DNA from: Prevotellaceae bacterium
GTDB lineage: Bacteria; Bacteroidota; Bacteroidia; Bacteroidales; Paludibacteraceae
DNA: 16,481 bases
NCBI GenBank assembly: GCA_031270565.1
Contig: JAISXJ010000057.1
Coordinates: 1-16,481, forward strand
Direction: 5' to 3'
Of this stretch, positions 1 through 6,737 are shown in pieces. The notes under the pieces are model-generated. The model was not told the origin of the DNA. It saw nothing but the letters and a program-made list of their open reading frames with translations, and ran no database searches. Within the stretch, counting starts at the first letter, position 1. Each line of letters starts with the position of its first letter. Both the position numbers and the translations under genes were made by a program.

Positions 1-161
1 GGGTATGCCCCCAGCCTTTGGGGGTATGCCCCCAGCTTTTGGGGGTATGCCCCCAGCCTTTGGGGGTATGCCCCCAGCCTTTGGGGGTGTGCCCCCAGCC
101 TTTGGGGGTGTGCCCCCAACCTTTGGGGGTATGCCCCCAGCTTTTGGGGGAGTGCCCCCAG
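1..161. repeat. 21-bp G/C-run tandem repeat array (about 7.5 units, cut by the window edge)
   Basis: Units of the form TTTGGGGGTATGCCCCCAGCC repeat with an exact 21-bp period; the GGGGG runs start at 20, 41, 62, 83, 104, 125 and 146. Each unit has a G5 and a C5 run. GGGGGTATGCCCCC can fold as a 5-bp hairpin, and the CCCCCA...TGGGGG junction can fold as an alternative hairpin. The units differ slightly (TATG/TGTG/AGTG, AGCC/AGCT/AACC). The array starts before position 1, so its full length is unknown. The period is a multiple of three, so it reads through as a seven-residue peptide repeat. That reading frame has only a TTG start and no domain, so I do not call it a gene. Confidence 0.9.
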
Positions 162-250
162 ATGTTACGGAAACGCTGTGAAACCTTGCGAGAACGCTAA
201 GAAGCACAGAGGGCGCTATCGGAACAGTTGCAATTATAATAAGACATATA

Positions 251-336
251 TATATTCAACCAGCGTATTTATTTATCCGTTAAAGAAGCATTATTATTAA
301 GATAAGAGCTGTTTATATTCAACCAACGTATTTATT
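251..336. repeat. 23-bp direct repeat pair upstream of a truncated ORF
   Basis: The segment TATATTCAACC-R-CGTATTTATT occurs at 251-273 and again at 314-336 with one mismatch, offset by 63 bp. Both copies are in AT-rich DNA just before the short ORF that starts at 359. They could be a duplicated promoter or operator, or a small duplication. Nothing in the sequence decides which. The rest of 162-358 shows no gene. Confidence 0.6.
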
Positions 337-358
337 AATCTATTTAAAAAGAAAAATT

Positions 359-619
359 ATGAGGACAGATTTCATTCCCAGAGCTTACGCTCAGTTCACC
401 ATTTGGATGAACGTTTTATTAAACAATCTCGGCGCCATTCTGGTACGTATCGGGTTTCCTGCTGACGTATTCAACAATCTGGATAGCCTGAGAGCGACTT
501 ACCTTGACGCCAATCTTATTGCTGATAACCCCGCAACATGCACGCGGTCGGCTGTGCAAGCACGTCGCGAGGCGCGGCTTTTTTCCGCAAACTGCGCTAT
601 CGCTTGTATGCGGTTATGA
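359..619 (+). pseudogene. truncated hypothetical protein, 3' end replaced by repeat sequence
   Basis: An 86-residue reading frame starts with ATG after an A-rich leader. Residues 1 to about 73 look like real protein: MRTDFIPRA, an aromatic/Asn-rich stretch (FTIWMNVLLNNL), then RSAVQARREAR. From memory this resembles the start of a family of Bacteroidota hypothetical proteins with an FIP...F..W..N N-terminus, which are normally longer. I cannot confirm that without a search. The last residues (LFSANCAIACMRL) are encoded by a dispersed repeat, 565-608, which also occurs inverted at 14569-14609, so the frame seems to run off into repeat DNA. It is most likely a gene remnant. A short functional protein is the alternative. 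Function unknown. Confidence 0.5.
565..608 (+). repeat. dispersed repeat fragment, inverted copy at 14569-14609
   Basis: The stretch TCGCGAGGCG...TTTTCCGC followed by AAACTGCGCTATCGCTTGTA is matched by the reverse complement of 14569-14609; the only difference is a few bases around the T run. It is followed by TGCGGTTATGAAAAT (608-622), which recurs after the hairpin at 14683-14703 as CTGCGGTTATGAAAAT. This segment therefore seems to be part of the same small-hairpin element family that fills the mnmA/FISUMP intergenic space. Its left part overlaps the codons for RREA in the truncated ORF. Confidence 0.75.
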
Positions 620-623
620 AAAT

Positions 624-713
624 TCTGCCTTGCAGGCAGTCTGGAAAGCCGTTTTTCTATTGAATAACGAAGAATGAATAACTAATAACTATACTCTACA
701 CTCTAATAACTAA
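624..713 (+). repeat. 90-bp direct repeat, upstream copy (partner at 8281-8370)
   Basis: This copy begins with the perfect hairpin CTGCCT-TGC-AGGCAG (625-639), continues through GCCGTTTTTCTATTGAATAA, and ends in the AT-rich words ACTCTACACTCTAATAACTAA. It matches 8281-8370 at 87 of 90 positions with no gaps, in the same orientation. The two copies lie just outside the two ends of the purine operon. Confidence 0.9.
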
Positions 714-722
714 AAAAAGGTG

Positions 723-730
723 TACCTTTA
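723..730 (+). promoter_or_regulatory. candidate -7 element for the purine operon
   Basis: TACCTTTA lies 45 bp before the purE start codon and nearly matches the Bacteroidota -7 consensus TAnnTTTG; no clear -33 TTG is seen. The preceding sequence ACTAAAAAAAGGTGTACCTT is identical to the one in front of mnmA (minus strand), where the element is the perfect TACCTTTG. The dyad AAAGGT-GT-ACCTTT (716-729) overlaps it and could be a protein-binding site. Assignment is by consensus and position only. Confidence 0.45.
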
Positions 731-774
731 CCTCCGCATTTTTCCAAACCAGATATACAGATAATCAAAAGTAT

Positions 775-1281
775 ATGCAACCAAAAGTCAGTATTATTAT
801 GGGTAGCGTCAGCGATTTAGCCGTTATGGACAAAGCCGCCCAAACTCTTAACACCTTCCAAATTCCATTCGAAATGCACGCTCTGTCTGCCCACCGTACG
901 CCCGAAGAGGTGTCGGCTTTTGCCGGACAGGCAGCAGGACGCGGTATAGAAGTCATCATTGCCGCCGCCGGTATGGCAGCTCATCTTCCCGGCGTCATCG
1001 CCGCCGGCACCACCATTCCCGTCATAGGCGTGCCTGTTAATGCGACCCTTGACGGCGTGGATGCCCTGTTGTCAATCGTGCAAATGCCACCGGGGATTCC
1101 CGTTGCCACAGTTGGTATCAACGGCGCTATGAACGCCGCACTTCTGGCAGTGCAGATTTTAGCCGTTGGCGACAGCCGCCTCAAAGCCGCGTTGCAAAAG
1201 CATAAAAACGAATTGAAAACCAAAATCATTTCGGCTAACAACGAACTGAAAAACATTTCCTATCCATTCAAAACCAACTAA
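775..1281 (+). CDS. purE: PurE, N5-carboxyaminoimidazole ribonucleotide mutase
   Basis: A 168-residue cytosolic enzyme of de novo purine synthesis that converts N5-CAIR to CAIR. The N-terminus carries the phosphate-binding signature GSVSDLAVM, then SAHRTPEEV, the substrate loop AGMAAHLPGVIAAGTTIPVI, and DALLSIVQMPPGIPVATVGI. These motifs and the length fit class I PurE, which normally works with PurK; no purK is in the window. It is the first gene of the + strand purine operon, with 21 bp before the next gene. The ATG at 775 is the natural start because the conserved KVSIIMGS strand begins four residues later. No Shine-Dalgarno is seen, as is usual in Bacteroidota. The enzyme assignment is secure; the class I call is from motif recall. 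Confidence 0.97.
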   Translation: MQPKVSIIMGSVSDLAVMDKAAQTLNTFQIPFEMHALSAHRTPEEVSAFAGQAAGRGIEVIIAAAGMAAHLPGVIAAGTTIPVIGVPVNATLDGVDALLSIVQMPPGIPVATVGINGAMNAALLAVQILAVGDSRLKAALQKHKNELKTKIISANNELKNISYPFKTN

Positions 1282-1302
1282 TCCATCATACCTCTTTGCA
1301 AT

Positions 1303-4300
1303 ATGAACTACCGTATTTTTGTAGAGAAACGAACGGACTTTCAAATAGAAGCGCACAGCTTACGCCACGAACTAAACACCAGTCTCCACTTGCATCTTCA
1401 ACAGTTGCGTTTGATTAACGTCTATGACCTGTTTGGTTTTACACAAGAGTTACTGAATAAAAGTCTCTATCAGGTCTTCGGCGAAGTGGTAACCGATTGT
1501 GTCAGCACGGAGCTTGAGTTAAGAGGCAAGCCCCATCTGGCGATTGAATTTTTGCCCGGACAGTTCGACCAGCGGGCAAGTTCCGCCGCCGACTGCGTCA
1601 GGTTGATTGACCCCACCGCTAATATCGTCATCAAAAGCGCCAAATTGCTGATTTTTGATGACGATTTCTCTTGTGAAGATATTGATAAGGTAAAAAAGTA
1701 TGTTATCAACACGGTTGAATGTCGCGAAAAAGACCTTTCGACACTCGCCATTGCCGAACAGGCAGAGGTAAAGCCCGTTCCTGTCCTGCACGGATTCTCC
1801 AAACTGCCTGCCGCTGCCCTGTCCGACTATTGCAAAACGCACGGGCTGGCAATGCATGCCGATGACTTGCAATGTGTCGTCAACTATTTTATCTCCGAAA
1901 ACCGCGACCCCACCGAAACCGAACTGCGCATCCTTGACACCTACTGGTCTGACCATTGTCGGCATACAACATTTACCACCGAATTAGACCGTATAAATAT
2001 CGACAGTTCATTCCTGAGCGACGAACTGCAACGGGCGCTTGATTATTATCTCTCCATTCGTCAGGAACTTGGGCGCACCGAAAAACCGCTCTGTTTAATG
2101 GACATCGCAACCATTGGGGCGCGTTATCTGCGAGCAAGAGGGTATCTCGACGATTTGGAGATAAGCGAAGAAAATAATGCTTGCAGCATCTATATTGATG
2201 TTATGGTGAATGACATGCCGGAAAAATGGCTGCTGCAATTCAAGAATGAAACACATAATCATCCCACCGAAATAGAACCCGTCGGCGGTGCATCGACCTG
2301 TCTTGGGGGCGCCATTCGCGACCCGCTGTCGGGACGCAGTTACGTTTATCAGGCTATGCGCGTAACGGGCGCCGGCAATATCTATGCGCCGGTGTCGGAA
2401 ACGCTTGCCGGCAAGTTGCCGCAACGCATCATCTCCACCAAAGCAACATACGGCTATTCCAGTTATGGTAATCAGATTGGTCTGGCTACCACTCACGTCA
2501 GGGAGATTTACCACCCTGACTACGTCGCCAAGCGTCTCGAAGTGGGCGCCGTGGTGGGCGCCGTGAAAGCCGCAGATGTTCGCCGCGCCACTCCGGTAAC
2601 AGGCGACATCATCCTGCTGCTTGGCGGACGCACCGGACGCGACGGCATCGGCGGAGCAACAGGCTCTTCTAAAGAACATACCGCCGCTTCACTCGAAACA
2701 TGCAGCAGCGAAGTACAGAAAGGCAATGCCCCCGAAGAACGTAAAATACAACGCCTCTTCCGTCGGTCGGAGGTTACGCAGCTTATTAAAAAAGCCAACG
2801 ATTTTGGCGCAGGCGGCGTGTCGGTCGCCATTGGCGAACTGGCAGAAGGACTTGATATTTATCTCGACCGTATCCCGCCCAAATACAGCGGACTAAATGC
2901 AACGGAATTAGCCATCAGTGAATCGCAGGAACGCATGGCTGTCGTTATTGCTGCCGATGACAGGGACGCCTTCAACCGTTACTGTGCTCAGGAAAATATC
3001 GAAGTCGTTCACGTGGCAGACGTAACCGCTACCGGACGCCTGAGAATGTTCCACAAGGGTATTACCGTCGTGGATATTGCTCGCCATTTCATTGATTCCG
3101 CAGGCGCATCGCATCACACCACCGCAACCATAGCCACCATAGCCGACAAAAATCCTTTCTTACGCACCGTAAAGGGAAATAGTCCGGAAGAGCAGTTACT
3201 CAACAACCTCTCCGATAGCAACGTTCTTTCACAAAAAGGATTAATAGAACATTTCGACGCCACCATTGGCGCATCGACGGTACTGATGCCCTTTGGCGGC
3301 ATCACCCAGCGCACCGAAACGCAGGTAAGTGTTCAGAAAATACCCGTCAAAGAGGGTTTTACCAATACCGCAAGCATTATGGCATACGGCTACAATCCGT
3401 TTATCTCCGAATGGAGTCCCTATCACGGCGCCATATATGCTATCGTTGAAGCTATCACCAAAGTGGTAGCCGCCGGAGCTTCCTGGCAACAGATGCGGTT
3501 TTCCTATCAGGAATACTTTGAGCGTATGACATCGCCTGCCTCATGGGGCAAACCGCTTGCCGCTCTGCTCGGCGCACTGACCATGCAAACCGCCCTGAAA
3601 CTGCCGTCTATCGGCGGAAAGGACTCTATGAGCGGCACGTTCCACGATATTAACGTCCCGCCTATGCTTATGGCATTCGGTATTACAACGGTGGACGCCT
3701 CAACGGTCATCAGTCCCGAATTTAAAGCAGCCGGTCATCACCTCTATCTTATTACCCATTCTCCCAAAACAAACTATCTGCCCGATACGGACATCCTGAC
3801 GGAGAATTATACATTTGTCAACAAACAGATAGAAAACGGCACAATCTGTGCCGCATACGCCATTGGTTTCGGGGGCGTCGCAGAGGCTGTGTGCAAAATG
3901 ACATTCGGGAATAATATCGGCGCTGACATTACCAATACCGATGTCAACCTTTTCAATTACAGTTACGGTTCCATGCTCGTGGAAAGCAATACGGCGCTGA
4001 ATTATCCACAGGCGCAACTGCTCGGACACACCATTGACGAGCCATACATCCGGATAAATGCCGCCACAGTGTCGCTCGATGAACTCTATCGCGCCAATAC
4101 GCAAAAATTTGCCGCCGTTTATCCCGACCAGAGTACAGGTAAGGCGCCTCTGATGCGGGTGAGTTCTCCCGCATGTCCACCGCTTCCAACGGTAGCGAAA
4201 ACAATCTGCCCGACAGTCTATTTGCCGGTTTTTCCGGGAACGAACTGTGACTACGACACCGCCAAAGCCTTTCGTCGTGCAGGTGCAGAGGTAACGTCCA

Positions 4301-5736
4301 CCGTCTTTTGCAACCTGACAGGCGATGCCATCTTCGCCTCCGTCGCTGCGATGAAAGCCCATATTGCCGCCTGTCATATTCTCGTACTCAGTGGCGGTTT
4401 CTCCGCAGGCGACGAGCCTGACGGCAGCGGCAAGTTCATTGCAAATATTCTGAATTATAAAGAAATCACCGACGAGGTACACCGGCTGCTTAATCGTGGC
4501 GGTTTGATACTCGGCATCTGTAACGGCTTTCAGGCGCTTATCAAGTCAGGACTGCTGCCTTACGGTCGTCTGGGAATGGTTACGGAAACTTCCCCGACGC
4601 TCTTTCGCAACGATATTAACCGCCATATTTCCCAAATGGTAACAACACGTGTCTCGTCAACCTGTTCGCCATGGCTGTCAGGCTTTGCTTTGGGTGAGTT
4701 GCATACCGTTGCCGTCAGTCACGGCGAAGGCAAGTTTGTCATCTCCGAAGCGCAGGCAAAAGAACTGTTTGAACGGGGACAGGTAGCGTTCCAGTATGTT
4801 GACGACACCGGCAACATCGCTGCGGAAGCTCCCCATAATCCTAACGGTTCGTACTACGCAGTCGAAGGCATCATCAGCGCCGACGGCAGGATACTCGGCA
4901 AGATGGGACACAGCGAACGTTACGAGGAGAATCTCTTTAAGAATATTACCGGCAACAGACATCAGGACATTTTCGCCAATGCCGTAAAATATCTAAGCGC
5001 CTCTTCATCGCAGGAGACGGACAAGCGGGAATTGCTGTACACAGGCAAAGCGAAATTAATCTTTGCTGCCGAAGACCCCGACCATGTCGTTGTGCATTAC
5101 AAAGATGACACCACAGCGTATAACGGCATCAAGCGGGCGCAAATCACCAATAAGGGCGTATTAAATAACAAAATTTCAGCCATCATCTACCGGCTTCTGG
5201 AGCAGCGCGGCATCAAAACCCACTTTGTCAAACTGCTTAACGACCGCGAGCAACTGTGCAAACGCAAAACGGAGATTATTAAACTGGAATTTATCGTGCG
5301 TAATATTGCCGCCGGGTCAATGTCTAAACGATTACATATTAAGGAAGGTACGCAGTTTCCGCATCCGGTGTACGAGATTTGCTACAAGAACGACGACCTT
5401 GGCGACCCCATTATCAACAACGACCATGCCGTCGTGCTCGGTCTGAGTACCTATCAGGAACTGACTGAGATTCATCTTTTGGTCAAACAGATAAACGAAC
5501 ACCTGATAGATATTTTCAAACGTATCAATATCTCTTTGGTAGATGTTAAGATAGAATTTGGGCGCACGTCCGACGGAACATTGGTTCTGGCAGATGAAAT
5601 CAGCCCCGACACAGCGCGTCTTTGGGACATTACTACGCTTGAAAGGCTTGACCGCGACCGCTTCCGACGCGATATGGGACGCATCACCGAAGCTTACGAT
5701 GAAATATTAACACGGTTATCAGCGCTTAAAGATTAA
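1303..5736 (+). CDS. purL: PurL-PurC fusion: FGAM synthase joined to short-type SAICAR synthetase
   Basis: A 1477-residue protein. Residues 1 to about 1228 are a complete single-chain FGAM synthase: a PurS-like N-terminal region, a linker domain with TYWSDHCRHTTF (213-224), the first AIRS-like half with NETHNHPTE (315-323), the second half with GGKDSMSG (771-778), and a glutamine amidotransferase domain (about 971-1228) with nucleophile Cys1073 in GICNGFQ and His1203/Glu1205 in GHSER. After a polar linker of about 14 residues (SASSSQETDKR), residues 1243-1477 are an intact short-type PurC of about 235 residues, with ELLYTGKAK, KDDTTAYNG, VRNIAAGS, LVDVKIEFG and LADEISPDTARLWD. The protein would catalyse FGAR to FGAM and CAIR plus aspartate to SAICAR. 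The N-terminal region resembles, from memory, the long PurL of Clostridia more than that of Bacteroides, which suggests transfer. A single-base error that removed a stop between two genes is not excluded. No frameshift is visible. The stand-alone purC follows 53 bp downstream. Confidence 0.95.
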   Translation: MNYRIFVEKRTDFQIEAHSLRHELNTSLHLHLQQLRLINVYDLFGFTQELLNKSLYQVFGEVVTDCVSTELELRGKPHLAIEFLPGQFDQRASSAADCVRLIDPTANIVIKSAKLLIFDDDFSCEDIDKVKKYVINTVECREKDLSTLAIAEQAEVKPVPVLHGFSKLPAAALSDYCKTHGLAMHADDLQCVVNYFISENRDPTETELRILDTYWSDHCRHTTFTTELDRINIDSSFLSDELQRALDYYLSIRQELGRTEKPLCLMDIATIGARYLRARGYLDDLEISEENNACSIYIDVMVNDMPEKWLLQFKNETHNHPTEIEPVGGASTCLGGAIRDPLSGRSYVYQAMRVTGAGNIYAPVSETLAGKLPQRIISTKATYGYSSYGNQIGLATTHVREIYHPDYVAKRLEVGAVVGAVKAADVRRATPVTGDIILLLGGRTGRDGIGGATGSSKEHTAASLETCSSEVQKGNAPEERKIQRLFRRSEVTQLIKKANDFGAGGVSVAIGELAEGLDIYLDRIPPKYSGLNATELAISESQERMAVVIAADDRDAFNRYCAQENIEVVHVADVTATGRLRMFHKGITVVDIARHFIDSAGASHHTTATIATIADKNPFLRTVKGNSPEEQLLNNLSDSNVLSQKGLIEHFDATIGASTVLMPFGGITQRTETQVSVQKIPVKEGFTNTASIMAYGYNPFISEWSPYHGAIYAIVEAITKVVAAGASWQQMRFSYQEYFERMTSPASWGKPLAALLGALTMQTALKLPSIGGKDSMSGTFHDINVPPMLMAFGITTVDASTVISPEFKAAGHHLYLITHSPKTNYLPDTDILTENYTFVNKQIENGTICAAYAIGFGGVAEAVCKMTFGNNIGADITNTDVNLFNYSYGSMLVESNTALNYPQAQLLGHTIDEPYIRINAATVSLDELYRANTQKFAAVYPDQSTGKAPLMRVSSPACPPLPTVAKTICPTVYLPVFPGTNCDYDTAKAFRRAGAEVTSTVFCNLTGDAIFASVAAMKAHIAACHILVLSGGFSAGDEPDGSGKFIANILNYKEITDEVHRLLNRGGLILGICNGFQALIKSGLLPYGRLGMVTETSPTLFRNDINRHISQMVTTRVSSTCSPWLSGFALGELHTVAVSHGEGKFVISEAQAKELFERGQVAFQYVDDTGNIAAEAPHNPNGSYYAVEGIISADGRILGKMGHSERYEENLFKNITGNRHQDIFANAVKYLSASSSQETDKRELLYTGKAKLIFAAEDPDHVVVHYKDDTTAYNGIKRAQITNKGVLNNKISAIIYRLLEQRGIKTHFVKLLNDREQLCKRKTEIIKLEFIVRNIAAGSMSKRLHIKEGTQFPHPVYEICYKNDDLGDPIINNDHAVVLGLSTYQELTEIHLLVKQINEHLIDIFKRINISLVDVKIEFGRTSDGTLVLADEISPDTARLWDITTLERLDRDRFRRDMGRITEAYDEILTRLSALKD

Positions 5737-5789
5737 CGGCGCAAAAACATAAGATTGCAGACCGCTACTTATTAATTAATTATTATATT

Positions 5790-6737
5790 ATGCAGGCATT
5801 AACTACAACATCGTTCCGGTTTCCGGGACAAACGCACGTTTATCACGGTAAGGTACGTGATGTTTATACCATCAACGGCGAAACGCTGGTGATGGTAACC
5901 ACCGATCGCATTTCTGCGTTTGACGTTATTCTGCCGGAGGGCATTCCCTATAAGGGGCAGATACTAAATCAGATTGCCGCCTATTTTTTGGATGCTACGG
6001 CAGATATTTGTCCCAATTGGAAGATTGCCGTGCCCGACCCGATGACAACCGTCGGCGTCGCTTGCGAGGGGTTCGCTATTGAGATGATTGTACGCAAATT
6101 TCTTTGTGGAAGTGCGTGGCGTGCCTATCAGCAGGGCGAGCGGGAGATTTGCGGCATACGTATCCCCGACGGAATGAAAGAGAATCAACCATTTGAACTG
6201 CCCATTATCACCCCGACAACCAAAGCTGAACTCGGTGAACACGATGAAAACATCTCCAAGACGGAGATTTTGCAACGCGGACTGGTCTCCGCCGACGAAT
6301 ATGCCACTTTGGAGCGTTACGCTCTTAATCTCTTCCGGAGAGGGTCGCTAATGGCTGCCGAACGCGGACTGATTCTGGTGGATACCAAGTATGAGTTCGG
6401 CAAACGAAACGGACAAATCTACCTGATGGATGAAGTCCATACACCCGATTCAAGCCGTTATTTCTATGCTGACGGTTATCAGGAACGTTTCCGGTCGGGA
6501 GAGCCGCAGAGACAGTTATCCAAAGAGTTTGTCAGAGAATGGCTAATGGCAAACGGCTTTCAGGGCAAGGCGGGACAGGCGCTCCCTACAATGACGGAGG
6601 ACGTTGTTCGGAACATCAGCGAACGGTATATAGAACTTTACGAACAGATTACCGGCAACAGTTTCATCCGGTTTCAGGCTGATAATATCAGCGAAAGAAT
6701 AGAGAAAAACGTATTACACTATTTGACGAATGATTAA
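5790..6737 (+). CDS. purC: PurC, SAICAR synthetase (stand-alone, long type)
   Basis: A 315-residue phosphoribosylaminoimidazole-succinocarboxamide synthase; it ligates aspartate to CAIR using ATP. Visible family signatures are GKVRDVY near the N-terminus, TTDRISAFDV, GSAWRAY, PTTKAELGEHDENIS, LVDTKYEFG and LMDEVHTPDSSRYF. Length and motifs fit the longer PurC subfamily of about 300 residues (the yeast Ade1 type, usual in Bacteroidota), not the short type of about 235 residues fused to PurL just upstream. All conserved blocks look intact, so it should be active and would duplicate the fused domain's reaction. The ATG at 5790 is preceded by an AT-rich leader. Its 3' end overlaps the purF start by 8 bp (ATGATTAA), which points to translational coupling. 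Confidence 0.96.
   Translation: MQALTTTSFRFPGQTHVYHGKVRDVYTINGETLVMVTTDRISAFDVILPEGIPYKGQILNQIAAYFLDATADICPNWKIAVPDPMTTVGVACEGFAIEMIVRKFLCGSAWRAYQQGEREICGIRIPDGMKENQPFELPIITPTTKAELGEHDENISKTEILQRGLVSADEYATLERYALNLFRRGSLMAAERGLILVDTKYEFGKRNGQIYLMDEVHTPDSSRYFYADGYQERFRSGEPQRQLSKEFVREWLMANGFQGKAGQALPTMTEDVVRNISERYIELYEQITGNSFIRFQADNISERIEKNVLHYLTND

Noticed and set aside
1..161. CRISPR array
   Set aside because: The period is only 21 bp with no unique spacers, and there are no cas genes. It is a simple tandem repeat.
18..200. 60-residue frame encoding a GVCPQPL heptapeptide repeat
   Set aside because: It exists only because the 21-bp DNA repeat has a period divisible by three. The start is TTG, there is no ribosome binding site, and the end runs into unrelated sequence.
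620..774. Purine riboswitch before purE
   Set aside because: The region is the 90-bp repeat plus AT-rich sequence. I could not find the conserved three-way junction loops.
3700..4482. 260-residue open frame on the - strand
   Set aside because: It lies antisense inside the PurL domain, whose conserved motifs run through the whole region.
5737..5789. Internal promoter or terminator between the fusion gene and purC
   Set aside because: The 53-bp gap has no TAnnTTTG element and no stable hairpin. Read-through in one operon is the simpler reading.
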